From NCBI RefSeq assembly GCF_021155765.1, contig NC_060106.1, positions 21,106,031-21,170,030 of the forward strand: a DNA stretch of 64,000 nt, read 5' to 3'. This DNA is from Diprion similis (lineage: Eukaryota; Arthropoda; Insecta; Hymenoptera; Diprionidae). This document shows positions 11,508-25,541 of the stretch, in pieces (the stretch's first letter is position 1; every line of letters begins with the position of its first letter). The notes beneath the pieces were generated by a model. That model made no database searches. It saw nothing but the letters and a program-made list of their open reading frames with translations, and was not told the DNA's origin. The position numbers were made by a program, and so were the translations under genes.

Positions 11508-14500
11508 CGTAATCAGCGGTGCGGGAGGCTCGAACCCCGGCCACGGACTAAACCCTCGCATACCTGCGGTCGATCCGCATTTCCCGCCGACAATTTACAA
11601 CCGAATGATAAGGGATTTATGACAAAGAGCGAATTACGCGAGTTAGTTTTCAGCCTCGTTGCTTATCCCGCATTTTTCGAACCCCAATTGTACCCGGTAT
11701 TCGGTTTACCCCAAAATACGTGGAAATTTTTTTTTACGCTGAACGTAGTTGAAGTTTTCAAAACGAGAAAGTCCTCAGAATCGAAAGTTGAAAAAATTAT
11801 CCTGAACAAAATACATAATTATAACGACCCTGATGGGATTGGTGAAAACGAGTATAAACGAGTTCTTAATTTGGCTAATCTTGATTAATTTGCGTTTCTG
11901 ATAAAACATCGAGAAATTAATGTTTTCAGTTGTTTTTATCTTGTTATTCGAATGAATAAAAAACTACTGGATCGATCATATCCAGATCTGATCGATTCTA
12001 AGTTGAGAAGAGCCCCATCGATTGAGACCAAAAGCATCGAAATCCATTCATTCGATCACGCAAGTCCAGAAACCATCGAAAAATGGTCGTAAATTATTGT
12101 CTAAGCCTTGAAACGTCGACACCCAGTAAAAGTTCAACTTTTCATTTTCGGGTATGATTATAACAATTTCCTTTATTCTTTTCTTTTTTCCAAAACAAAA
12201 AAAAAAAAAAAATAAAGAAGGAAAAACAGAAGTAACAAGTTAATAAAAACAGCGAATAACAAAGCCCACAATTCCGATATTATTTACTTTAAAGCGACAT
12301 CTTTTTCGCCGTGACAAATCCACCTGCAGTAGCAAGATAGTCGCATCTTCTTATCGTCGTACCTGGAAAGTCTGTATAAGGCAACGAAAGAAGAGACAAG
12401 GTGACAAGGGAGAAAAGAGGGAGAGAATGATCAGAGAGACCGAGGACGAGCGCTTTGCGCGAACGGACAAAAGACCCAGATTGCGAATTATAATCAAGCG
12501 AGATAAGAAGCGACGAGCGAGGACGTTTCGTTACATGTACGCCTATACATACATACCTATATGTAAAAGTCATAGTTATAGATGTGCAATGGGGAAAAAT
12601 CTCGCGGCCTCCAATCGCTGGCTGCAATGATATATATTATATATGGGCGATTCCACGCCAACTCAGCACATACACGGTTGATCCTGACATTTTTCAGTTA
12701 CGCTCAGAATTTTATTTCAAATTTTTATCATAGATTTTTAACGAGTATGAAAATAGAAATAATAATTTAAACAAAGATAGTTAAAAAACGAAGTTCCAAT
12801 CTCTGAATCTTGCGTGAAAATGTTTCATTTCGAAGACCGAATATTTTTTTTTTTTTTTTTTTCTTGTTTCATAAAAATCTGTGAGGCTATTTTTGAGACG
12901 GATTTAAAAAATAATAGAGTAAAGATTAATTTAAAGAAATTAAAAAATGCCGTGGTCAACCGTCTGCTGATTTGGCGTGGAATGCCCCATATATACTGAC
13001 AAAAATTTCATCTATCGTAGAGATGATTGCCGTGGATATAAATTCCGATGAATCTATCCCATTGTAGTCGACGGAAGGTCGCAGAAGCGCTTTCTTTAAA
13101 GACAATATTATTATCATAATAAAAATCGAAAGACACGAGCGACGCGTTATCCGCAGTCGGTAGCTTCGCGTTGCGCTGTATCCTTAAGCTGCGCATATCC
13201 TTAACTTTTACGGGACGTAAAGCGGCTAACAGCGTCAGACATCGGGGGCGACAGACCCTGACGGTGATGAAAATCGCGTTTTTATAGATACCGTTCGCAC
13301 CTGCACCTGCGTTCAATCGGTTTTCCGTCGTTTCAATGTCATTATCCTGGTTTTACAGCCTCCAAGAATAAATTCATAACCTTTGTACAATCGGTTCGAT
13401 TGCTTCGTTCGAAAACTGAATTAAATTGATGTTGAATGAATTTGTAATTAAAAACAAAAGCAATGGCCCTCTTCCTGATTTATTGTTGAAACGAAATCAA
13501 CTGCAGTATTAATTTTTAATGTGTAAAACAAAATCAGATCCTTTTCATTTGATTTTGTAATTTGTCATTGAACTAAGATCGAATTTAAACGAAATAAGTG
13601 AAAATTTTTAATTTATCATTTACCTTTGAAAATAATACTCTTTTTGAAAGTACCTACTTATATTTTTACTGCGTAACAATTATTACAAAATTTATTTGCA
13701 CCTGCATTTGCATTGCATTCTGGTGTATTTGATAAAAAAATCATCATTTAATATAAAAGTTGAAGAATCACTCAAAGTTTCAAAAATATATTAGAGTTTA
13801 TCCTCTGGCCGTTGAGAATGCGAGAAAGAAAATCGCTGAGTCTAATTAGTTCTGAAAACAAATTGATAGTGTTTTAGAACAAACCAAGCTGGTGTCGAAG
13901 CGTCGATCGAAGAAGAATAAGACTAAAAACAAAACTGAAAAAACGCAAGATTCGTGAGCCAGACTCCACAGAAAAGAAGTAAGCACCTAGTCCGCGTATG
14001 AAACGGACAATCACCTCAATCGTGAAATCCGTCACGGTACGGTAGGACCGAAGTATCGTGTAAGAAAAAGGTTCGAGGTTTGAATTGAAGTGTGTACGAG
14101 GAGCAGTGGCGATGAGCGAGTGATACCGGCGAGAAGAGCGAGAACAAACACGGCCGAGATCCCGTCTGGTGAATTTTTATTGGTCGTCGTTTGGGTCGCG
14201 TGGGCCTTGCGGGCCTTGCGGGCCCCGTGGCGACGCGCACGTCGCGAGGCGGCGCTGCTACCACGAGTAGTAGGTAGGTAAGACAGTTCTGCACCGACTC
14301 CCCGGCGTCTGTGTATCCACCAGACGCCGCAGTCTCCCCTGCATTTTAATCGCTCTGGGCCCCTTCGCCGATCTCGCATTCACCGTGTGTAGCTCACGCG
14401 TGGGTCACCGGACACCGGACCCCCGGGCCCGTTTGCCCCCCCCCCCTCTTCGCCTCTCGAAGCCCACACTCAAACACGTGCCCATGAGAATTCTAATGAC

Positions 14501-17500
14501 GCCGAGATATCGACGTTTATTACGAACGCCTGTAATCCGAGTGCCGTACCTACTCCGTGACGACTCTGCGAAGACCGATGCTCGTGTTCGGTTGACTGAA
14601 AAGGATACAACTTGGTTATGTCTGTATTATTTATAAAGCGACTATGATTTCTTTTTTTGCTTTTTTTTTACTACCGATTCAAGACAGCTGCCACGATCAC
14701 GTTAAAGTTGCAAATAGAAAATTTGAGTCGAAAGATTTTCGTGTTCGGGTTTTTTTTTCGTTATCAGACGTAATTATGCATGGTGTGATACCTGAGTTAA
14801 ATTGAATAGATGGGTGATGGGTGGATTGGAATAATTAATTATGGTCTTTTCTCAAGTGTACACTTTTAGCTGATTACTTTAGCTTTACTTTGACTTTTTT
14901 GTAGTGAGTTACGGTTTTACTAGATCGGTTAAAATTTATGAAACTATATATACTTACGGAGAAGCTGCGGACTCTAAAGTCATTGGGAACATATGATCTA
15001 TGGTTTTTTGTTTGTTTTAATTGTCAAAAAACTTAGCAGCGATCAATAATCTCACACGGAAGATTGTTTTGAAGTTATTCTCCTCGAGCTTGGTATAGAG
15101 TGGTAATTAATTGCAGTGTAGAAATAATTGTAAGAGATGCGCTATTTTTTAAATTTTACCTACTTGTTTGATTTTTTTACATCCAAAATCTGACTATTTT
15201 TGTTACCATAAACGTTGAAGCATTGCTAATAATCCGTCTTTTACAATGCAAAGTGCAAAACATGTATCGTACCAATTTTTCCATTCGTAAAAAACTAGAA
15301 AATTAGGTATCTAGCAATCGAAACGTCCCGAAAATAAGAAAATTTCACCCTTTTTTTAGTTTATGTTACCCTGAAACAAGATTGGACAAATAATATTCGA
15401 TGTTGACAGACCAGCCATTTGGTAAAAAAAAAACTTGTTTTTTGAGAGTATATAAGATATTCATCGCGGACGCGGAGATATTGAATTTTTGCATAAAACG
15501 TTTAAGGCCGAACGTTTGTAACGATCGTTGATTTGTTCGCAACAACATCATGAGGTATAATTATCGGTTGGCTTGATTACACAGTGATAATTATACAGTG
15601 ACTGGAGCCTCTCCTTCGAGCTCTCCTTATTAAGCCACACCTGCTTGCCTGCCGAAGCCAGAGCTCTTGTAGCATCGTTGATACGCCGCTGATTTTTAAC
15701 ATACATTTTGTTCCTTTTGGCGGCACGACGATTAAGATCATTAACGAAGTTTTTCTTTAACGGACGGACAACATGTTTATTGACTAAAGACACAACCAAT
15801 ACCTACCGCGCATCGATCGCCGCTACAGAAACTGGAGTCATCGTTTGTATCACACTTTGTCCCATGTCGAAAGAAAGTCGGTGAACCGATTCAACTTTCA
15901 ACGACGTTGCAATGCACGTATTGCATTCTCTTAATAGGGGGGAAAAATAATGGATTTAATCAAAACTCCATTATTTTTGCTCATTCTTAACACATCATTT
16001 AATCAGGCTACCAGTTGCGTGCATCGAGGGATTGGAAAGTGAAGTGACTTCATTGCCAATTGCAATTTGAGCAAATGCATGGGTTCAGTATAATACAGAG
16101 AGAGGAACGGAGTCTAGTTCTTTGCTGGTTTTCGAATATACCGAAGGGATTCTACCGCAGTATCGCTGACATAAGCTTGGACAATAGGAACCAACACCCA
16201 CATGCACGCCCACCAATGGGTGCATGCATATACGAGTATATCCACACTCGTAGCTGGCATGATGCATTACATAGCAACTGTCAACTTTGCATAATCTTTC
16301 AGTTTAGCTATAAACCCGCTTCGTGTACCTGACTCTGCGGTATTTATCGTTTGCACACACCGTCCAAGCAATATGAACAATTGACCGTACACAACAGGCG
16401 ATGTGTACGTTACACAAGGTGGTCATAAAGCAACTAGGCTCGTTTAGAGACTCAACAACTTATCCTGATAACAGTTTGAATATCGTGTTAAAATAAGAAG
16501 GCACACTGCTAACTGCATGTACGTATCAGTAGATATGATGCGTACAGCTTTTAGCCCAATTCGAAAAGGTTTTACAATCAAGACGTTTAGCTCACCGACC
16601 AGATCCCATAAATATATAGTTACAACCCGGAAGTCGTCTTTACGATGAACAAAATAAGCCGAAAAACTTTAGAATTGGGTCAAAAGCACTGGAGTTTGAG
16701 CGGTTTGAACATTCCTAACCTAGAATCTCGTCTCAAATCGCTGATATCCTATCTTGTGCTTTTCAAATTTGCTTCGAATGATATTCATCACATGGATAGG
16801 ATGTTGTTCAACTCGTGTTCACTATCGCTAACGCATATATAACAATGATGGTGGTTTTTTTGAGCATTTTTTCTCATTTCCCAAAGTATGATTTATTCAG
16901 ACATAATTGCGGTCAATTCATCCTTAACTCACGTGCAGTATGAGACCTTAGATACACGTATCTACCTATAGACCAATTGTGGAATGGTTATCCAGTCTGA
17001 AAGAGAATGATAATAGCTGTTTATCATCCAGGATTGGCTGCGTGTGCGCGACATTGGCGTGTGTGTGTGTGTGTGTAAGCGGGAACCGGATGGTGTATTT
17101 CTGGTGAAAAATGCATGCTCAATGAAAAGTTGATGCATCCAGTATTCAAGACTCCGTATACGGAGGAAGCCTCGCGTCCTGCGGCCCCTGCTCACATCAA
17201 CTTTGCTCGTTTGATAGCAGCGTCAACTTTCTCCATTAGGATATTTTATTCATGCCTAATCATTAGACGGCAAAGTATACCCATACTTGCAGGTTGCCAA
17301 CCGGTCCCCGTTGTTCTATCCACCCCCGACCGCACCACCGGCACAGAATTACATATCAGGGCCACCATTTTTCACGCTTGTAACAACGATTCGCCGCTTC
17401 ATTTTTCACCAATTTCCGCCAACTCACCCTCGTACAGTAGAACCCCGCGAACATCCTGAACTTGTGATAAGCACACCGTACCGTTCAGCGTCCGCCATTT

Positions 17501-18814
17501 ATGCTGATAAACTTCCAGAGATGTTTCTTTGCTCAGAAATATGGAGTTTCCGTCCATGGAGTAGTCCTTGACTTCTATATTAGCAGTTTGATGATTGGAA
17601 TGATCTGATCACCGAAACCTTTCGTGTATTTTAACCTCAAATATCGATCTTCACTGTTCTTTCTTAAGGTTCCGATGACAGTATCTCATCGATTGAAGAG
17701 TAAACGGATATACTATCGCTTAACAGCCGAAGTAAAGTACGAAATACGGATTTTCGTATTTTCATCCAATGAAATACTCTGAGAAGTTTAAGTAGAGTCT
17801 GTGGGGAGTTGAGGCAGAATTTTTAGCTTCTACTGTATACTCGTACAACATAATACTGCGTACAGCATTTACCTGCTGCGGCTGAACCGACAAATCTCCG
17901 CCCGACTCAAATTCTACAGCAGAGTGACGCGCGTTTATTCCGCACAGGACGCTACGCCGCATACCTACTTCAATTCATCCAAATACATATTGGCAAATTC
18001 CCCGATGGGCGTGACTGTAACGATCTGTCGGTGTATTGTGAAAGTGAAAAACTGCACTGCTGGACGAATCCCTATATACATATAATATTATCCGTGTGTA
18101 CAATGACGGGTAACCTTTTTTTCGTTTTCTCTCTCTCTCTCTTTCTCTCTCTCTCAATCATGCATGAGCGAGCATTAAATTTTTCCTTCTTTTTCTGAAA
18201 GTTGGGGGAGCATTGCTTTTGACAGATGAGAAGAATACACGGATTGATGGTAATTGTTTCTTGACATATTGTCAAAGGTTTTGGAAAAAAATTTGGACAA
18301 ACGATGAGGTTCGAGCATATTTCCAGCTCGCTTTCAATCCATCGATTAATTATCAGCGCGAGTCAATTTATAGCTGTCTCGAAGTGAGGAAATGATGATT
18401 TCTGCGAAAAGTAAGGGACAAAGATATTCATCACCTCCGGCATAAGGTTCGGGAAAACGTCTGTCGCCTCTCAGAGATTTCTCGCTGATGTGACGATAGA
18501 GGAAAGAGAGACGAGGATCAGGCCGCTGGGTTACAGATCGATCAAGCCACAGCAGTTGGACGTCAAGAATGCGATGTACAAATTTGTCGAGGGCATTCTA
18601 TTATGAATTCCTAAGGGATGAGTAAGAGTCCAGTTCGTGAAGATATTGTCCGTCGTCTCACGCCACTCCCATCCTTACGGACCTCCTCCTAGAAAGAGGA
18701 GCGAGACCAAAGGGTGGGTAGAAAATATATTTGTATACTAAAAGGCATCCGAAAAGGAAGGAAAAAGAAGTTGGAAAAAGAATTCATCGAGAAAAATGCT
18801 TAACACTGTGCTCA

Positions 18815-18848
18815 ATCTCTCTCTCTCTCTCTCTCTCTCTCGCTCTCT
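18815..18848. repeat. CT dinucleotide microsatellite
   Basis: Nearly uninterrupted CT repeat. A shorter interrupted CT tract lies at 18128-18155. Confidence 0.9.
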
Positions 18849-19297
18849 TAAAAGATAAATAAATAAAACCAACAATTAATCAAATTAAAAGTCGTTCAGG
18901 TTTGAATAAAAAATCTCATTCTATAAGAAACATTTTCTGACACGCTAATTGTAAGAGAGCGATTTATATCCACCGATAAAAAGTGAACAATATTCTTAGC
19001 GTAGATTAAAATTTGTCATCTATTTTGAAAATTGCGGACCGTCAAACAGACATAGCTTTGAATTTCATTCTCGTCCCGATTATTGCTTATAAATACATCA
19101 GCTGGCATTGCGCGGCCGTATAATTCGAGGGAAAACTTTCGAACGGCATAATACATATTTCTGTAGGAGAATCAGCCAGCTGGCTCACAAGTCCCTTCGA
19201 GCGTTCGTCGACAGGTATAAAGTCAGGCGATGCGAAGGCATCCGGCGTCCGGTTGAGTCAGGCTCTCGCGTTTTCATGCTCTTTTCACTAGTCAGCA

Positions 19298-19340
19298 GGA
19301 ACGGAACGGAACGGAACGGAATGGAACGAAACGGAACGGA
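19298..19340. repeat. GGAAC pentamer repeat
   Basis: About eight tandem ACGGA/ATGGA-type pentamers with single-base variants. Confidence 0.85.
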
Positions 19341-22310
19341 TCGTCCACTACCCGGTGAATCACTAGACGCTTGCGCTAAGCGATAAGCGAAGGTAAATGG
19401 GTCAACCTATTTACCAGTTTATGACTCGTGCTTTTTATTCAGCCCCCCCCCCCCCAACCTCCGCCTTCCTCTCTCTCCTCCTCTCTTCTCTCTTCACGGT
19501 TCAGATAGGCAGCCTGCAGGCTCAGCTGCGCCTCGTATGCACAGATTTACACGCGACTGCACTGCGTGTGTGCATCAAAATCGACCATTGTCGTTTATCG
19601 CTGTATATACATATAATTGTGTTCGTTTCAGGTTTTCTATATACATAAATATATATGTATATGTATGTATGTATATATATGGGCATGTGTGCAGTGTGTC
19701 GACGCGAAATCAGTCCAGGGATCCAGCAACAGGGCGTTGAACCTTACCGCCCGAGAAACGAACGCAGTACTTTTTAACCGACTTTTATTATTTACTGAAA
19801 ATAATTCGTGTATATATAATACATATAATTTATTACAAACGAAGGGTGTATGAATTCTATAGAGAAATTTTTTATCTGGATGAATATTTTTTTTGCTACG
19901 TATCGTAATTATTGTTGCAGTAATTGTTTTTTTTTTTTTTTTTTTTTTTTGTTCACTCTTTTTCTTTGGAATTAATTATGAGTAATATGTATAGACGTTT
20001 TTATAATGGAATTATAGAAAGATAAGTGGAGTGTTGCTGTGTAGGAAGTTCTGCATCACGATATGAAAGGTTGAATATTTCTTTACGAAGAGGAAGATTG
20101 AAGAATTTAAAATACGGAAAATGTTATCGGTGAAGTTCGTATGAGTCAGGTATTCAACGAGAAGTATGATAATTTTTTTATTTCTCGCACCGTATTTTAA
20201 CGATCTAAGAAAATGGTCGATATTATGTAATGTTGTATGATAATTTTTGTCTTACGGGCGTATATAGATTGCCGATGTCCATAGTATTCGGAACTAGGGA
20301 ATTCAGTCGAGGATCGAAGAAGATCGAAAACTGGAACTACAGAATAGATCTCTAATTCTAGAATCTAAAAAAATTCAGTCAAATTTACTGAAATACAATA
20401 CAATTTTCGACCCTCGTCAAAAGACAAAAATAATAATCACTTTTACATATTTGTAATTATTATTTAAAATCACATATCTTTTGCTGTAACGAACTTCGAT
20501 TTTCGACAAAGTTTCAACATCGTTTTTAATAACTTACTAGATTTTCCAGATTTTTTTTTTTTTTGCTTAGAAAAGAAACAGCAAATTAAATCGTAACTCA
20601 TACAGAGGTTGTAAAAAAGTTTACCAATAAATAGGATCATATTTTCCGACAATAACTTTGGCGTAAAAAAATTCCTGGGCAAATATAAAACCTCAACTTC
20701 CGATCTCGATCGATATATTATATTATACCTATCTCAGGGAACGCATCGTATATAAAGTATCGAAAGCAGACTAGGAAGAAATAAATAAATAAATAAATAA
20801 TAGAAATACGAGAATATCGAAAAATGGAAGGACGCAGGATGCAGGGTGCAGAAAAGGACGGAAGTTGTCGGTGTCGAGGGCAACTTGACGCAGGGCGTGT
20901 AACAAGAGTAGTCGGAGTGCACGCGTACCTATGTATAGATATAAAATAAAATGAGGGACTGAAAGGAGAAAGAAGTAAAGGGAGAAAAAAAAACGACGAG
21001 CGGTTAAAAAAAGGTAAAAATTTGCAAATGTAAAATGCCCGTCGTCACCCACCGTAACGCCCTTCCTCCGCATCCGTATTGTTACTTCTACAAACGACGG
21101 AATGACGAGAGCCGCGTCGGACGGATTGCCTTACCAAAACTCGTGGGGGAGAGAAAGAGATAATCGTGATATCTTAGGTCTAATAGGAATTGAAGTAAAC
21201 GAAGTAAAAAAATGTAAATAAAAAAAAAAAAACTGTAGCGCAAAATACACTTGGCTGGAAATCGTTTAGCATCGTTATACGGGTTAAATCTTCGCTTCGG
21301 GTAATGGGCGGAGCTTTTGTCTGCAGACCGTCAAAGTGAGCCGCAATATCACGAGAAACAGACTACAGAAGTATCCAGAATACATTCGAATTTCGACTCG
21401 TTTTTTGTTACCTTCTTTCATTTTTTCGATCTTTACCTTTTTTCCGTCTGTGTGTGAGTTTTTTTTTTTTTGCGGAGAGTGGAGGGGGGGGGGGGATTTG
21501 ACTTTACCTTCTGCTTCTTACTCAACGAACCACTTCTCTGACTTATAAAAATTATACACCGTGAGAAAACCTGAAAGAAACCAAAAACAGAAAAAGAAAA
21601 AAAAATAACCATAATTTACTGTTACCTTACGAATCGATGTTTAAATATATTTTACCCCACTCACATAGATGTTTGAATAAGAATTGTTGCAGATTGAAGA
21701 AGGATTCCAAATGTGAAATTTGATATCGATACATCGGTTGTTTTATTTTTTATTTATTCAAATATTTGGCCACTGGTTAATAATATTGGAAATAACAAGC
21801 AGGCAAAAAAAATGCATTTTTTCAATATACGTTTTACCGCGTAACAGCAGTCTTAGTTTCCAGTCACCCGGCTTATAAAATTCGATACAAAATTCCCTCG
21901 TAATACGTGTACGTGCCTGTATTATGTTCAATACAAAATCAGGCTATAGACGAATGCGAATATTAAACATGGGCTCGACACGGTCGCGGATTAAGTTACA
22001 GAAGTCGAGTGCCCATGAATATACAATTACGCGTTTCGAGCAGACGAGGGTTTCGGTGAAATTTCTATAATATAAGCGATCTTCATTAGTGTCGGCGTCG
22101 AGGACCACACTTATCAAACGATTGAGACATTTTGACAGTGGCTACTAACGAGCTTTTAATCACAAACTTATAAGCTGTAATCATTGCAGGAAACGTCGCG
22201 CCGCCGCGGATCGGCTCCGCTGAATACGGTGTTAAATTATAGTGCAGACTAGAACCGAATGACACAACTTTTGCCCCAGTCACTCGAAGACGAGGAAGCT
22301 AACAGAAGTG

Positions 22311-25300
22311 ATGCGTCAGTGGCGAAAAGTTCGATATGAACCGCGGTATCGAGACGAGTACTTCAAATCCACTCGCACTTTGCTCGGGATCGGATTATTA
22401 TCCGGCGTATTTCCGCTCTCCCGAAACGCCGAAGAAGGTCTATTCTTAACGCAATTTAAACCCCGCCTATAAAGTGTGTTATAGTTAATTGTTTAATTTT
22501 TTTTCTCTCCTCAGTTTTCACTCTTTCTTTTCATTTTTATTTCGAAACGTGAGCAGTATAAAACACTTTTCCGAGTACAGCATAATATAAGTCGATAATA
22601 AAAACTGCCGACTTGGCAGTTTTATTAATCTCAAAGTTCGATGTGTTTTGCGCCGCGATAACTCTGCACTTTGTGTCTGTGTATGTATGTGTGTGTGTGG
22701 GTGTGCACGTAATCGCTGCAGTGCAAAAGCAGCGGAAGTAGCACCGCGAGGTGCGTTTTGTTTTCGTTAAAAATCACGAATCGTCGTCACGTATACATAT
22801 ACATATGTATACACATATAGTTACTACGATTTCTGCCGCGCATATGAAGCTATTTTTTCACCACCCCGCATGACCTGTGATAAGAATTTTCCATGCCAGG
22901 CTTACCTTGCTTACTGGATTTCGAAACGCGTACGCACGAATAAAAAACATTCCAGATTTTACATCTCTTGCTGTTTTAACATATTAATATAATATAAGTA
23001 TATATTAAATAATGTACTTAAAGTAGATAATACAGTTACTGTAATATATACAACAAATTTTTTGTAGTTGAATCAACGACAAATATGGCGAGATTTAAAA
23101 ATCCGATAATATAAGAGTTACGAGAAACCAATAGTACGATTTTCAACACGCTTAGGTAGATCCACCATGAATGATACGTAGATTCGACTAAAAAAAAATG
23201 GGGTCCATGTATTCGTGTATTTCCATGCACAAGAAGCTTTATACGCTATAATTGATTGTTGTTAAAATCAATAAATTTTCCAGCAGGAACCTTCCAGTTC
23301 AAATGGACTTCGATGAGGACCCTCTACTCGGTCCTAGTCTACCTTCTGATCTCCTGCATGGTCGGGTACTCGACTTACGTCAAGGTGCGTCGAAACGCGT
23401 CACTCTATCTTCGCTGATTCCTGACTTACTTTTTCCCCCTCGTTTTACAGTTCCTCAACTTCGTAAATCCCGAGCTCCCCTTCGACGAGTACCTCATCAC
23501 CCTGATATTCTTATTCGCCCTTTTCCCTCACTGGTTTTATCAACTCGTCAGCTTGCCCTCGAGCAAAGGAGTCGCTGAATACCTCACGATGTGGACTCGC
23601 TTTCAGGTACATAATTAAGACAACAACATCCGCCCCCCCGATGCCTCTCAGCCTTCAGGTACACTTTCATCCCCGGCGCGTATTTCAGAAGCACTTTCTC
23701 GAGGTGACCGGAAGCCTGATAGAGCTCGACTACAGGGTGAAATTCATCGCGGCCCATTCAGTCGGCACTGCAATGGCCGTCGGCATACCCATAGCGCAAA
23801 CCGTGTTGTTGGGAAGTTTTACACTCGTTGAATCCGTCGGCTTCTACCACGTCCTCAGCCTCAATACCTTCTTCTGCGTCTGGTGGTCGTTGCAGTGCAG
23901 CGCGTTCGTTTGCTCGGTCAGATGCATGCGGAGGACCATGAAAAGGGTGGGTATTAATTTATGGATTTTTGTTTTTTGCCTCGTAATTTTTTAATTCGTT
24001 ACGATCTTTAGTGGTACCATAATAGCTATTTATGTGGCATGCCCGTAAACCGCATGTTTTTTTGGCAAGGATAAGGATTTCAGGACGAGCTGAAGACGAG
24101 CCGGAAGCGAGGACTGAAATTATCCGAGCCAAAAAACAGTTTACGAGCATGCCACGTACAATATTTTTTACGGTATGGGCATTAAAAAGCAAAACGAAGA
24201 GTGAGGTTATGTCGCGATCTGATCAACGAAGCTACTTTATTCGTCAGTTTGGGATGCGCACTTTGAACTGCGCATCAAAACTGAGGAATAAAAACTTTAT
24301 TCCGCAACTTTGTTCGCTGCCGTATAAAGCGTCACTTTACGAAACGAAAACTGCTACAAAAAGTGGACTTTTCAATGCCCATACCGTAAAAATGTACTAA
24401 TGCTTAGACCTCGTTCCAGCAAAAGGAAAAAATTGTTTCACCCAAACACGAAATGGTCTACAAGAAGTACAATAACATGATGTCTTTTCTCAATCCTTTT
24501 CTTTATTCGCTCAGGAATTGACGGAGAGCCCGTTTTACCTTGACGTAAGACATTACAGAATGTTATGGATGCACATTTACGAGCTGATCGAAAAGATGTC
24601 ATCGTCGGTCAGCCGCATTTATGGACTGTACAGTCTCGTCCTTTACATGAATCTTTTCGTCGCGGTTTACTGCACGGTTTCGAAGATCCTGAGCCCTCAG
24701 GAAATCGTCTTCACAGCAAGGTTCGTCGGGTTTGTTGTCTGCATGTTTTATTTCAGCATTCATCTCTACGTTGTTTCCAATTCCGCTTACAATATGCACG
24801 AGGAAATGACAAACGCCGTCAGAAACGACCTCCTCGACATTCGTCTTGACAGATTGTCAAAATTTAACGCTAAAGAGGTATGAATTGATCATTAGCCTCC
24901 TGTCTAGTTGATTACACGCGTTGCTGTTTCAACCATTTTATTCGCTTAAATATAGGTCGAGTTTTTCCTCGATACAATCAATGCCAGGAAAGTTGGACTG
25001 GTAGTGAGTGGGAATCTCACGATCAGAAGGAAAACCGTCATCGAGGTAAGTATGAGGTCCATTATTCTACACAAAATGGTTGACAATATTTTTTCAAACT
25101 CTACAAAATAGGACGAATAGAGAACAGCTGTAAAAGCGACGTGATATGATTTCCGATTCGTTTTTCAGTACAGGAAGTTCAGAAAAAAGTAAAAAAATAA
25201 AAACAAAAGGAGTCCAATCCCTTCAAATAAATATACGGAATACGGAAAATCAGTCGCAGCAAAACTGGGAAATTTTTTTATGCGTATTTTGTTGGTAAAA

Positions 25301-25541
25301 ATTAGTGTCGGTTGAAAAACACATCGCGACGAATCCTTGTACATTTTTTTTTCTTTCTTTGCATTTGCCCTTGTCCTTCAATTCTTGCATGGTCAATTAT
25401 GCATCTACAGGATTTTCCTTTTTTTTTCGTACCAATTTCGAAGACCTGGATCCGATATCTTCTTCTTTCCAGTACGCTTCATCGGTGGCGATGTATTGTC
25501 TCGTTCTGCTTCAATTCAAGATCGCTTTACCAAGGACGTGA
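22311..25541 (+). CDS. Gustatory receptor (insect chemoreceptor, 7 exons, 386 aa)
   Basis: Seven-transmembrane insect gustatory receptor, a ligand-gated channel of chemosensory neurons. Exons: 22311-22437, 23287-23384, 23451-23606, 23689-23946, 24515-24877, 24956-25045, 25473-25541. All junctions are GT-AG, phases match, and the frame stays open to TGA. The start is the ATG opening exon 1, whose STRTLLGIGLLSGVFPL segment is a typical receptor N-terminus. Hydrophobic segments follow in exons 2, 3, 4 and 5. The last exon carries the family signature as AMYCLVLLQF just before a short C-terminus. The length, 386 aa, is normal. The acceptor of exon 2 is a tandem CAGCAG (23281-23286), which could add or drop one residue. 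Intron 4 contains mobile-element copy B. From memory, EVEFFL before the last TM and the VLLQFK ending recall the carbon-dioxide receptor lineage (Gr21a/Gr63a) more than sugar receptors, but I cannot place it firmly. Confidence 0.9.
24019..24389. mobile_element. MITE-like double fold-back element, copy B (in receptor intron 4)
   Basis: About 371 bp, closely matching copy A at 10059-10430 in the same orientation. Module 1 arms 24031-24050 and 24139-24158 pair at about 18 of 20 positions. Module 2 arms 24165-24189 and 24368-24392 pair at about 24 of 25. No transposase is encoded. It lies wholly inside an intron and spares both splice sites, so the host gene should be unaffected. Confidence 0.85.

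Larger units (their letters stand above)
10431..22310. other. Noncoding DNA upstream of the gustatory receptor, no confident gene
   Basis: No gene is supported. Four stretches look somewhat coding-like but carry no recognised domain: the minus strand at 10441-10644 next to the mobile element; a plus-strand 89-codon ATG frame at 11619-11888 with AATAAA near 11955; a GC-rich block at 14080-14460 open on both strands; and a 64-codon plus-strand frame at 18415-18606 without ATG. The rest is simple repeats (CT at 18128-18155 and 18815-18848, GGAAC-like at 19298-19340), poly-C and poly-G runs and AT-rich sequence. Confidence 0.55.

Noticed and set aside
14016-14379. Two long minus-strand frames with Arg/Ala-rich text
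   Set aside because: They sit in a short GC-rich block that is open on several frames. Their amino-acid makeup reflects base composition and no family is recognised.
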